In this document: one piece after another, positions 56,553-64,000 of the stretch | Position numbering within the stretch: position 1 is the first letter of the stretch | Layout of the letters: the number at the start of each line of letters is the position of its first letter | Assembly: GCF_027531815.1 (NCBI RefSeq) | Contig: NZ_JAPZSK010000007.1 | Coordinates: 62,001 to 126,000 of the forward strand | Direction: 5' to 3' | Origin: Gemmatimonas sp. | Lineage (GTDB): Bacteria; Gemmatimonadota; Gemmatimonadetes; Gemmatimonadales; Gemmatimonadaceae | DNA length: 64,000 bases | The notes under the pieces: model-generated | The model's input: the letters and a program-made list of their open reading frames with translations, nothing else | Told to the model about the DNA's origin: nothing | Databases searched by the model: none | Translations under genes and position numbers: made by a program

Positions 56553-57134
56553 TTACTTCGCGGCGGGCTTGGGCTCGGCCAGTGCAATGTCCCACTGCAC
56601 CTGCACTTCGGGCTGGATGGGGTTGAGCTTGGAGTCGTAGCTCACGCCGTAGTCCATACGGTTGATCGCGAACTGCCCGCGGAAACGCCCCATGCCTCCT
56701 TCGTAGAACACCATCGTGGCGGGCACCGTGATGCGCTTGGTCGTGCCGCGCACCGTGAGATCGCCGGTGATGTCGAGCTTGTTCGCGCCGGTGGACTTCA
56801 CGCTCACCGACTTGAAGGTGATGTTCGGGTGCTTCTCGACGTCGAAAAAGTCGGCGCTGCGCAGGTGCCCGTCGCGGCGTTCCACCCGCGTGTTGATACT
56901 GGCGGCATCAATGGTGATGGCGACCGACGAATTCTCCCACTTGGCGGCGTCGAGCTTCACGTCGGCCTCCCACTTCCCGAAGAAGCCGTGGGCGCTGAGC
57001 ATGCGCGAGTCGGCGACGAAGTTGATCTCGCTGTGCGCCTTGTCGATGGTGTGCGGCTTGGCGTCGGACAGCGGACGGGCGGCAACGAACAGCGGCAGCG
57101 CCAGCAGGGCGGCCAGGCGGCGGGTGGCGAACAT
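56553..57134 (-). CDS. YceI-family periplasmic lipid-binding-like protein
   Basis: A 193-residue exported protein. Signal peptide MFATRRLAALLALPLFVAARP, then the YceI lipocalin-like barrel: IDKAHSEINFVADSRM, HGFFGKWEADVKLDAAKW, SINTRVERRDGHLRSADFFDVEKHPNITF (residues about 84-112) and GDLTVRGTTKRITV. Members bind isoprenoid-type ligands in the periplasm. The start at 57134 gives the signal peptide; longer in-frame starts upstream do not. Confidence 0.92.
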   Translation of the reverse strand: MFATRRLAALLALPLFVAARPLSDAKPHTIDKAHSEINFVADSRMLSAHGFFGKWEADVKLDAAKWENSSVAITIDAASINTRVERRDGHLRSADFFDVEKHPNITFKSVSVKSTGANKLDITGDLTVRGTTKRITVPATMVFYEGGMGRFRGQFAINRMDYGVSYDSKLNPIQPEVQVQWDIALAEPKPAAK

Positions 57135-57349
57135 GGTGCGGTCCTCGAGTGTTGGCGATGAAGGGATGCGGGGCGGGATGGAGTATGGACCCGGCAGCGT
57201 TCGGTCAGACGATGGTTCGACAAGCAATGGTTCATTGGTAAGATACTGGATCGATCGCAATGCGCAACCCCTGCCTGCGCCTTGTTTGCAGGCACGAGCG
57301 CCGGTGATCTTTCGGTGTTGCCCCCGATGTATCCCCCGCGCCCGCGTCC

Positions 57350-58078
57350 ATGACCGCTCCGGTACCCGCCCACGTTGACGAACAGCCGCTCGACGCCCCC
57401 GTTCCCCAGCCGGTGCTGCCCGATCGCGCCGACGCCCCAGTGTCCGAGGTGGCCGAGCGGTTCCTGCGCACCGTGGTGGCGGACGTCCCGCTGGCGCTGA
57501 TCGAGGAGCTTCACCTCTTCTCGCCCTTGCGTCAGGGCACCGTGGAAACGGGGATCGCCGTACTCGCGGCGCGGGTGCCGCTGGCCCTCGCCGCAGAGCC
57601 GCTGGCTGATCAGCAGGCCGATGACCCGCAGCTGCCGCTCGCCGGCGATGCGCAGCACGTCGAGGCGATTGAGCCGGGGCTGCCGGACGCCCTGGACGGT
57701 GACGACGATGACCAGGACGCGTTGCCGGTGATCGCCACGGCGGGCGACGACGATGATGACGTGTCGTACCTCGAGGAACTCGCCGCCGACGCCTCGGCCG
57801 ACGAGGGTGACGAAGCCGAGGCCGTGGCGCTCGAAGCAGCGCCCGCGACGGTGCGCCCCGTCCGGCACACCGTCTATACCGCGCGCTATCGGTACGTCAT
57901 CAAGGGCCCGGAGCGCGGCAAGTGGGAGTCGAGCATCAAGGCCGAAGCCGATGCGCCGCTCATCACCGTGGAAACGGTGGTGCGCGGCGTGCAGCGCCGT
58001 GCCGGAGAGGATTCGGAGATCGTGCGCTACACGGCGGCGCAGCTGGCCAAGGCACTGCGGCTGCCCTTCCCCGAGTAG
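57350..58078 (+). CDS. Uncharacterised acidic protein
   Basis: A 242-residue protein, no family recognised. The N-terminal 90 residues are Pro/Ala/Val-rich with a short helix pair (VAERFLRTVVADVPLALIEELHLFSPL). Residues about 95-160 are extremely acidic (DGDDDDQDAL, GDDDDDVSYLEELAADAS, DEGDEAEAVALE), probably disordered. The last 75 residues are basic/mixed and look folded (HTVYTARYRYVIKGPERGKW...VETVVRGVQRRAG). It ends 17 bp before fur. It could bind a basic partner or metal, but nothing supports a specific role. Confidence 0.75.
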   Translation: MTAPVPAHVDEQPLDAPVPQPVLPDRADAPVSEVAERFLRTVVADVPLALIEELHLFSPLRQGTVETGIAVLAARVPLALAAEPLADQQADDPQLPLAGDAQHVEAIEPGLPDALDGDDDDQDALPVIATAGDDDDDVSYLEELAADASADEGDEAEAVALEAAPATVRPVRHTVYTARYRYVIKGPERGKWESSIKAEADAPLITVETVVRGVQRRAGEDSEIVRYTAAQLAKALRLPFPE

Positions 58079-58095
58079 CGGTCCGCTTCCGTTTC

Positions 58096-58581
58096 GTGAC
58101 CCATCCCTCCACCGACGCGGCCGTCGCTGCCGACAAGGAAGCGTTTCGTGCCTTTCTGCGCGACCACAACCTGCCGGCCACCGCGCAGCGTCTGGCCATA
58201 GCCGATGTGGTGCTCGGAACCGACCGCCACCTGTCGGCGGAAGAGGTGGCCACGGAGCTGCGCAGCCGTGGCGCGTCGGCCGGTACCGCTACCGTCTACC
58301 GCACGCTCGACGTACTCGTGCGCAGCGGCCTGGTGGTGGAGCGCGACTTTGGCGAGGGGTTCAAGCGCTACGAAGCGTCGCGTGGCGTGCCGCACCACGA
58401 ACATCTGCTCTGTACGGTGTGTGGTCGCGTGACGGAGTTTCGCGACGAGCGCCTCGAGCGCATGACGACCCTGTTGGCCGAAGCCCACGATTTCTCACGC
58501 CAGCGGCATCGGCTGGTCATCTACGGCCTGTGCGGCGACTGTCGCCGAGGCCGACTCTCCGGAACTGCCCGTGGCTCCTGA
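58096..58581 (+). CDS. fur: Fur-family metal-responsive repressor
   Basis: A 161-residue winged-helix regulator. HLSAEEVATELRSRGASAGTATVYRTLDVLVRSGLV is the DNA-binding part (about residues 38-75), then the metal-sensing HHEHLLCTVCGRVTEF with HxH and CxxC, and CGDC near the end for structural zinc. Fur versus Zur/PerR cannot be separated by eye. It starts at GTG 58096, just after the acidic gene stop; no better start is present. It overlaps ccdA by 11 bp. Confidence 0.88.
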   Translation: MTHPSTDAAVAADKEAFRAFLRDHNLPATAQRLAIADVVLGTDRHLSAEEVATELRSRGASAGTATVYRTLDVLVRSGLVVERDFGEGFKRYEASRGVPHHEHLLCTVCGRVTEFRDERLERMTTLLAEAHDFSRQRHRLVIYGLCGDCRRGRLSGTARGS

Positions 58582-59296
58582 ATCCCTGACCGTGCTGGTG
58601 GCGTTCACCGCGGGGCTGCTCAGCTTCCTGAGCCCCTGCGTGCTGCCGCTGGTGCCCAGCTATGTCACGTTTATCACGGGCATGGGACTCGACGATGTGT
58701 CGCGCGCCCGACGGACGGCACTGCTGCACTCCGTGCTGTTCGTGCTCGGCTTCACTTTCATCTTCGTGGCGCTGGGAGCCGGTGCGTCGGCCTTCGGCCA
58801 GCTCCTTCGCGAGTATCGCGTGTGGATTGCGCGCGTAGGCGGGGTGATGATGGTACTCATGGGGCTGTGGATGCTCGACGTCATCAAGCTGGGCGCGCTG
58901 CAGCAGGAGCGGCGCTTCCACCTGAGCGACAAGCCACTGGGCTATCTGGGCACGGTGTTCGTGGGGATCGCCTTCGGCGCGGGATGGACGCCGTGCCTTG
59001 GCCCCACACTGGGCGCCATTCTCCTGCTCGCGGCCAACGAAACCGAGCTGGCCAAGGGCATTGGCCTGCTCACGGCCTACTCGATGGGACTGGCCGTGCC
59101 CTTCCTGCTGAGCGCCCTCGCCATCGAGCGATTCCTCGGCTTCTTCCAGAAGTTCAAGCACAACATTGGTCGCGTGAACCGCCTGGCCGGCATCCTGCTG
59201 GTCATCGTGGGGCTTCTCATGTTCACCGGCTGGTTCGAGCGCCTTGCCGCCTGGCTGCAGCCGCTCACGCCGGCGTTTCTGGTCGAGCGGCTGTAG
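58571..59296 (+). CDS. ccdA: CcdA-type thiol-disulfide transmembrane transporter
   Basis: A 241-residue inner-membrane protein with six helices that passes electrons from cytoplasmic thioredoxin to periplasmic thiol proteins, typically for cytochrome c maturation. The two redox Cys are in FLSPCVLPLVPSYVTF and GWTPCLGPTLGAIL. It starts at GTG 58571, overlapping fur by 11 bp. No cytochrome biogenesis genes are in the window. Confidence 0.92.
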   Translation: MAPESLTVLVAFTAGLLSFLSPCVLPLVPSYVTFITGMGLDDVSRARRTALLHSVLFVLGFTFIFVALGAGASAFGQLLREYRVWIARVGGVMMVLMGLWMLDVIKLGALQQERRFHLSDKPLGYLGTVFVGIAFGAGWTPCLGPTLGAILLLAANETELAKGIGLLTAYSMGLAVPFLLSALAIERFLGFFQKFKHNIGRVNRLAGILLVIVGLLMFTGWFERLAAWLQPLTPAFLVERL

Positions 59297-59326
59297 GCTT
59301 GGCGGCGCGGGGGCCCACCCACGCGC

Positions 59327-61105
59327 TCACCTGGCCTCGATGGCGTCGAGCAGCTGCTGGCGGCGCAGCATGTCGGCGTAGCGGCCGTTGTGCGCCACGA
59401 GTTGTTCGTGGCTGCCCGATTCCACCACGCGTCCTGCGTCGAGGACGATGATGTGATCGGCTTCGCGCACGGTGCTCACACGATGTGAGGCGATGAGCGC
59501 CGTGCGATCGGCGAGCGCCTCGCGCAGCCCGTGCAGAATGGCTGCCTCGGTGTGGGTATCGACGGCGCTCAGCGCATCGTCGAGCAGCACGATATCGGGT
59601 TGTCGCGCGAGCGCCCGCGCGAGGGCCGCGCGCTGCTTCTGTCCCCCCGACAGGTTGATGCCGCGCTCGCCCAACCGCGTGTCGTAGCCGGCAGGGAGCC
59701 CGGCGATGGTATCGGCGAGCTGCGCGATGCGCGTCGCCTGGTCCCGACGCGCCGCCACGTGTGTGTCCGACGCGTTGCCGGCGAGGCCATAGGTGATGTT
59801 GTCGCCCACGGTTTCACTGAAGAGCAGCGACTCCTGAGGCACATAGCCGACGGCGGCACGCAGGGTGGCCAGCGGAATATCCCGGATGTTGACGCCGTCG
59901 ATGAGAATCTCGCCCACCTGCGGCTCGTACAGGCGCGGCAGGAGATCCATGAGAGCGCTCTTGCCCGATCCGGTGGCGCCCACGATGGCCAAAGTACCGC
60001 CGGCGGGAATCGTGAACGACACGTCGCGCAGCACCCAGCGCACTTCGTCGGACGCGGGGAAATGAAACGACACGTTCCGGTACTCGATGCGGCGGCCGGT
60101 GCCCCCGGCGGGCAGGTGAGCCATTCCCGTGTCGTGCACCGTTACGGGCGATGCGTCGAGCAGCTGCAGCACACGCGTGAGTGACGCCGCGCCGCGCTGG
60201 AAAAGATTCGTGGTCCACCCCAGCGCGATGAGTGGCCAGGTGAGCATCCCCAGGTAGATGGTGAATGCCACATAGCTGCCCACGGTGAGCTGCGCCTCGA
60301 TGAGCAGCGTGCCGCCCGCGGCGATGGTGACGGCCATGCCGAGTCCGGCGAGCAAGGCAAAGCCGGGACTCATGAGGCCGTTGAGTCGGGCGAGCGCCAT
60401 GTTGGCGTCGAGGTACTCCTCACCCAGCTGGTTCCAGCGCGCCATTTCGGCGCCTTCCTGGCGGTACGCGCGCACGACGCGCACGCCGGCGAGATTCTCC
60501 TGCGCGCGCGTGCTGAGGCGACTGAACTGCTCCTGCGCGTGTTCGAAGCGCGTATGCACCAGCTTGCCGAGGCGCAGCATGAGCACGGGCAGTCCGATCA
60601 TGGGGAGGAGTGCCAGTGCCGTCAGTCGCGGCGAGATGCGCACCATCATGGTGAGTGCGAACAGGCCACCGGCAAGGGTATTGGCGAAGTACATGATGGC
60701 TGGCCCAGCGGCCATGCGTACGGCGCTGAGGTCGTTGGTGAGGCGGGCCATGAGGTCGCCGGTGCGCCAGGCGGCGTACCACCCGGCATCGAGGGTGGTG
60801 AGCCGTTCGAAGAGCTGGCGCCGGAGGTCGGTTTCGATGCGCCGGCTCACGCCGTTCATGGTGAAGCGCATGGTGAAGCGCAGCAGGCCACTGGCGAGGG
60901 CGGTGACGAGCATCACCATGGCCAGTCCCAGGAGATCGCGCGCGGCGGCGCCCTCGCGCATGCTGTCGAGGCCGCGCTGCAGGAAGGAGGGCTGCAGCGC
61001 GACGAGGGCGGACGAGGTAACGACCGCTGCCAGCCCCAGCGCAACTTGCAGGCGGTAGGGGTGGTAGTATGGGAGCAGTCGGCGCAGCGTGCGCCACGCC
61101 TTCAC
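59327..61105 (-). CDS. ABC exporter, fused membrane and ATPase domains
   Basis: A 592-residue half-transporter (MsbA/multidrug-exporter type) that works as a dimer. Six helices in residues about 1-300, with the coupling-helix region SRLSTRAQENLAGVRVVRAY. NBD: Walker A VGATGSGKSALMDLLPRL, Q-loop GYVPQESLLFSE, signature NLSGGQKQRAALARAL, Walker B IVLLDDALSAVD and H-loop ASHRVSTV. The start is placed at GTG 61105 because GAGGAAGG lies just upstream. An ATG at 61135 would add 10 residues but would overlap the start codon of the divergent lipoprotein. Substrate unknown. Confidence 0.9.
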   Translation of the reverse strand: MKAWRTLRRLLPYYHPYRLQVALGLAAVVTSSALVALQPSFLQRGLDSMREGAAARDLLGLAMVMLVTALASGLLRFTMRFTMNGVSRRIETDLRRQLFERLTTLDAGWYAAWRTGDLMARLTNDLSAVRMAAGPAIMYFANTLAGGLFALTMMVRISPRLTALALLPMIGLPVLMLRLGKLVHTRFEHAQEQFSRLSTRAQENLAGVRVVRAYRQEGAEMARWNQLGEEYLDANMALARLNGLMSPGFALLAGLGMAVTIAAGGTLLIEAQLTVGSYVAFTIYLGMLTWPLIALGWTTNLFQRGAASLTRVLQLLDASPVTVHDTGMAHLPAGGTGRRIEYRNVSFHFPASDEVRWVLRDVSFTIPAGGTLAIVGATGSGKSALMDLLPRLYEPQVGEILIDGVNIRDIPLATLRAAVGYVPQESLLFSETVGDNITYGLAGNASDTHVAARRDQATRIAQLADTIAGLPAGYDTRLGERGINLSGGQKQRAALARALARQPDIVLLDDALSAVDTHTEAAILHGLREALADRTALIASHRVSTVREADHIIVLDAGRVVESGSHEQLVAHNGRYADMLRRQQLLDAIEAR

Positions 61106-61133
61106 CTTGCCTTCCTCACTCGGGAGTCTGCCC

Positions 61134-62009
61134 ATGCGTCAATATATCCGTTCGCGTCGTGCGGTCCTGGCTACCACCCTCACCTCGGCGGCGCTCGTCG
61201 CGCTTGCCGCCTGCGGTGACACGGGCGCCGACAGCAGCGCGCTCGCGAGCGATTCGGCACTGGGGCGCGACCTCGCACTCGCGCAGCAGGACGGCGCGTC
61301 GCAACCGCAGTTGCAGGACATTTCCGCAGCACCGGAACCGTCGCCGGCGCCGGAGCCCACGGTCGCCCCGGCGCCGCGTCCGGCGCCGCGTCCGGCGCCA
61401 CGTCCCACGCGGCCGGCGCCACGTCCCACCGCGGCCGCGCCGGCGCCGGCGCCCGCGCCTGCCGCGCCGGTGAGTGGTACGGTGGCGAGCGGCACGCGCC
61501 TCTCGTTCTCGTCGTCGTCGAAGGTGTGCAGCAATACGATGCCGGTGGGCGAGAAGTTCACCGCGGAGCTCTCCGAGTCGGTGAGCGCGAGCAACGGCGT
61601 GAGCATCCCGGCCGGCGCCACGGGCACCTTCGAGGTGGTGGAGGCCAAGACGGCGCGCAACAGCAACGACGAGACCACCCTGCGCGTGCGCCTGGTGTCG
61701 GTGCAGTTCGGCGACCGGACATATCCGGTGGAGAGCACCGTGCAGACGGCGAGCACCGAGCGGGTCCGTAGCGCGACCAAGGGTACCGACGCCAAGAAGG
61801 TGGCGGGCGGCGCCATTCTGGGCGCCATCGCGGGTCAGGTGATCGGCAAGAGCACCAGGGGCACGGTGATCGGTGCGGCCGCGGGCGCGGCCGCAGGCAC
61901 GGCGGCGGCAGCCGCGACGGCCAACTTCGACACGTGCATCAACAGTGGGGCGATGATTGCGGTCACGTTGGACGCGCCAGTGACGGTGCGGCCGGCGCCG
62001 GTGCCGTGA
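61134..62009 (+). CDS. Glycine-zipper lipoprotein with Pro/Ala-rich linker
   Basis: A 291-residue predicted lipoprotein. Signal peptide RRAVLATTLTSAALVALAAC ends in lipobox ALAAC. Residues about 60-130 are a repetitive Pro-Ala-Arg linker (RPAPRPAPRP, APAPAPA) that probably spans the wall/periplasm. The second half has a beta-rich domain and a glycine zipper (AGGAILGAIAGQVIGKS, GTVIGAAAGAAAG) typical of outer-membrane-inserting or SlyB/YMGG-like proteins. GGGAG lies upstream of the ATG. Divergent from the ABC exporter. Confidence 0.85.
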   Translation: MRQYIRSRRAVLATTLTSAALVALAACGDTGADSSALASDSALGRDLALAQQDGASQPQLQDISAAPEPSPAPEPTVAPAPRPAPRPAPRPTRPAPRPTAAAPAPAPAPAAPVSGTVASGTRLSFSSSSKVCSNTMPVGEKFTAELSESVSASNGVSIPAGATGTFEVVEAKTARNSNDETTLRVRLVSVQFGDRTYPVESTVQTASTERVRSATKGTDAKKVAGGAILGAIAGQVIGKSTRGTVIGAAAGAAAGTAAAAATANFDTCINSGAMIAVTLDAPVTVRPAPVP

Positions 62010-62015
62010 CCGCGC

Positions 62016-62057
62016 GCTCAACGCTCAGCGCTCAGAGCTGAGTGCTGAGCGTTGAGC
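62016..62057. repeat. 20-bp imperfect inverted repeat after the lipoprotein gene
   Basis: 62016-62035 pairs with 62038-62057 over 20 positions (one G-T), with nearly no loop. Words GCTCAACGCTCAGC occur in both arms. It starts 6 bp after the lipoprotein stop and could end its transcript, but lacks a T-run. Confidence 0.75.
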
Positions 62058-62072
62058 TGGCAGCAGGAGAGT

Positions 62073-62173
62073 TGAGCCCGGATCGCGGTGAGAGTTGAGC
62101 TGGCTAGCAGCGAGAGTTGAGGTGCTCAACTCTCACCGCTAGAGCGCTCAACTCTCACTGCTATCCGGGCTCA
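62073..62173. repeat. Large inverted repeat, 49-bp arms
   Basis: Arms 62073-62121 and 62125-62173 around a 3-nt centre are about 84% complementary; the core words are TGAGCCCGGAT, GTGAGAGTTGAGC and GAGAGTTGAG. Each arm itself contains two copies of the GAGAGTTGAG word. It is followed by TCTCACGTCTC direct repeats up to the ggt stop. It sits between convergent genes and could form a long hairpin acting as a bidirectional terminator, or be a small repeat element of a family also present near 56439. Confidence 0.85.
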
Positions 62174-62216
62174 CGTCTCCTTCTCACGTCTCTTTCTCAC
62201 GTCTCCGTCTCACCCC

Positions 62217-64000
62217 TCAGTAACCCACCGCCCCCCCCGAGCGCCGGGGTTCCGGTTGCCCCTCCCATCCCCCTTTCACGCGCATGATCGCGTTCACGTT
62301 CACGAGGCTGCGGACTTCGCGCATGGCGTGACCGAAGGCGCGCAGGGAGTCGAGCACGGTGGGGCGAACACCGCCGGCTTCGAAGGTGAGGGAATCGGGG
62401 AGCGCCTGATGATGAATGCGGGGGGCGCGCATGGCATCGGCCAGCGTCATGCGATGTTCGATGACGTTGAGAATGACCTGGCTGGTGCCCGTGATGATGG
62501 TGGGGCCGCCGGCAGCCCCCGCCACGAGCAGCACCTGATCGCGCGAGTCGAGCACAATGGTGGGGGCCATGGCGCTCAGCATGCGCTTGCCCGGCTGAAT
62601 GGCGTTCGCTTCGCCCTGTACGAGGCCGAACATGTTGGGCTTCCCCGGCTGCGCGGCGAAGTCATCCATCTCGTCGTTCAGCATGAAGCCCGCGCCGCGC
62701 ACCCACACGCCCGAGCCCCACGAGTTGTTGAGCGTGGTGGTGGTGGAGACCGCATTGCCCCGCGCGTCCACCACGGCATAGTGCGTGGTGTGTTCGGGCT
62801 CGCGCGCGGCTTGCGCCATGAGTGGCTCGAGGTCTCGCGTTGGTGTGGCGCGGGTATCGGCGATGGTAGCCTTGAGGCGCGCCGCGTAGCTCTTGCTCGT
62901 GAGCTGGGCGAGTGGCACCGGCACGAAGGCGGGGTCGGCCAGCTTCGCGTTGCGGTCGATGAAGGCCCGCTGGTACGCACTCCCCACGAGATGGAACCAG
63001 CGGGTGCTGCCGTAGGCGGGCAGTGTCGGATATTGCTCGAGCACGTTGAGCGCCTCGGCGGTGGTCACGCCGCCGCTCGAGGACGGCGGCATGGAGAGCA
63101 GCGCGTAGCCGCGATACGTGGTGCGGATGGGCGTGCGCCACACCGGCGCATAGGTGGCGAGATCGGCCCGGGTGATGATGCCGGTCGTGCCCTCGGCGCC
63201 GCGCTGCATTTCGGCCACCAGCGAGTCGGCCACCCAGCCGCTGTAGAAGGCCCGCGCGCCCTGATCGGCGATGGCCTGCAGCGTGCGCGCGAGGTCGGGC
63301 TGCACGAGGCGTGCGCCCGCCGCCAGCGGCGTGCCGTTGGGAGTGAACGGCGACTGGCGCTGGAAGCGCAGCAACATCTTCGAGGCGCGTTCGATGGACG
63401 TGGCCAGCGCGGTGTCCACCACGAAGCCGTCGCGTGCCAGCCGGATGGCCGGCTGCATGACCTTCGAAAGCGGCATGGTGCCGTAGCGTTCGAGCAGGGC
63501 GGTCAGCCCCGCGACCGCCCCCGGCACACCCGAGGCAAGGTGCCCGTAGATGCTCTTGTCGGTGAGCTTGCCGTTGGCGTCGAGGTACATGTCCCGCGTG
63601 GCCGCCAACGGTGCGATTTCGCGATAGTCGAGGGCGGCGGTGCGACCGTCCGCCAGCCGCACCACGGTATACCCACCGCCACCAATGTTCCCCGCCTCGG
63701 GCCACGTGACCGCCAGCGCGAACCCCAGCGCCACCGCCGCATCCACGGCGTTGCCGCCTTCGCGCATGATGTCGGCGGCGGCGGCGCTGGCCTCGCGGCT
63801 GTTGCTCACCGCCATGACCTGCGGGGCGAAGGTGGCGCGCTGCCCCGCCGGCAGACGCCAGCCGGCGGGGAACTGCGCCGCCGCCCGCTCGGGAATGGCG
63901 GGATCGCCGGGTTGCCCGGCGCCGGACACGTTCGCGGCCGTCACACCGGATGCGGAAGCGGACGTGGACGTGGACACGGACGTGCCCGCACAGGCACCCA
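62217..64000 (-). CDS. ggt: Gamma-glutamyltransferase, lipoprotein form (5' end outside window)
   Basis: At least 594 residues are in the window; the frame stays open to the right edge, where residues GACAGTSVSTSTS look like the end of a lipobox (GAC) plus a Ser/Thr linker, so the signal peptide lies beyond. Family sites: EGGNAVDAAVALGFALAVTWPEAGNIGGGGY (split over residues about 70-105), SGVPGAVAGL, the autoprocessing and nucleophile segment EHTTHYAVVDARGNAVSTTTTLN with Thr before HYAVVD, and the acceptor loop GSGV. It cleaves gamma-glutamyl compounds such as glutathione outside the cytoplasm, and processes itself into two chains. Confidence 0.92.
   Translation of the reverse strand, partial: GACAGTSVSTSTSASASGVTAANVSGAGQPGDPAIPERAAAQFPAGWRLPAGQRATFAPQVMAVSNSREASAAAADIMREGGNAVDAAVALGFALAVTWPEAGNIGGGGYTVVRLADGRTAALDYREIAPLAATRDMYLDANGKLTDKSIYGHLASGVPGAVAGLTALLERYGTMPLSKVMQPAIRLARDGFVVDTALATSIERASKMLLRFQRQSPFTPNGTPLAAGARLVQPDLARTLQAIADQGARAFYSGWVADSLVAEMQRGAEGTTGIITRADLATYAPVWRTPIRTTYRGYALLSMPPSSSGGVTTAEALNVLEQYPTLPAYGSTRWFHLVGSAYQRAFIDRNAKLADPAFVPVPLAQLTSKSYAARLKATIADTRATPTRDLEPLMAQAAREPEHTTHYAVVDARGNAVSTTTTLNNSWGSGVWVRGAGFMLNDEMDDFAAQPGKPNMFGLVQGEANAIQPGKRMLSAMAPTIVLDSRDQVLLVAGAAGGPTIITGTSQVILNVIEHRMTLADAMRAPRIHHQALPDSLTFEAGGVRPTVLDSLRAFGHAMREVRSLVNVNAIMRVKGGWEGQPEPRRSGGAVGY

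Noticed and set aside
57381-57868. Minus-strand frame upstream of yceI
   Set aside because: Overlaps the acidic protein gene in antisense; the acidic plus-strand frame has better context with fur.

Overview
This 64 kb window is a high-GC, gene-dense bacterial chromosome segment. It has a canonical S10-spc ribosomal protein cluster, a PEP-CTERM protein, very large secreted Asp-box (sortilin/VPS10-like) proteins, TonB receptors and many GTG starts. Together these best suggest a member of the Gemmatimonadota (Gemmatimonas-like). That is inferred from gene content and style, since no rRNA gene is present. No tRNA, rRNA, CRISPR array, insertion sequence or prophage was recognised.

Layout. 1-2.6 kb: the end of an NfrB-type glycosyltransferase joined to wecB (exopolysaccharide), then a PEP-CTERM surface protein. 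3-19.4 kb: fusA, tuf and an unbroken S10-spc run (rpsJ to rplO), then secY, adk and map. rpsL/rpsG are not upstream of fusA, and the usual infA-rpmJ-rpsM-rpsK-rpsD-rpoA-rplQ block does not follow map. Ribosomal proteins L5 and S5 carry long low-complexity basic N-terminal extensions. 19.4-30 kb: housekeeping genes (ftcD fusion, suhB, trpS with a probable Fe-S cysteine set, pilT, a DapA-family aldolase, a DUF456 membrane protein, purA behind a structured leader and terminator, a YpdA-like flavoprotein, glyS). 30-34 kb: a G-rich tandem repeat, then a 1062-residue secreted Asp-box protein and a small lipoprotein. 34-38.3 kb, minus strand: a beta-propeller phytase lipoprotein followed by a TonB receptor, probably a phytate-phosphate acquisition unit.

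38.4-56.4 kb is one co-directional array. An SDR enzyme and a GAF/degenerate histidine-kinase protein lead into a very tight eight-gene block: a small conserved-looking protein, a ubiquitin-like beta-grasp protein, MoxR AAA+ ATPase, DUF58 (vWA), a BatA-like membrane protein, a DUF4175-like membrane protein, a DUF4159 protein and a two-TM protein. Gaps inside the block are 1-7 bp, or the genes overlap by GTGA/ATGA. This block is the best candidate for an under-described system: an AAA+/vWA membrane-associated machine with its own ubiquitin-like subunit. It is followed by an HDAC-like deacetylase, CorA, a zinc-ribbon Ser/Thr kinase, a dipeptide epimerase, priA and an aminotransferase.

56.5-64 kb: yceI (minus), an unknown acidic protein, fur and ccdA overlapping, a divergent ABC exporter / glycine-zipper lipoprotein pair, and a gamma-glutamyltransferase lipoprotein cut by the window edge. 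Many intergenic gaps hold their own short tandem or inverted repeats, a genome-style feature that recurs throughout the window.
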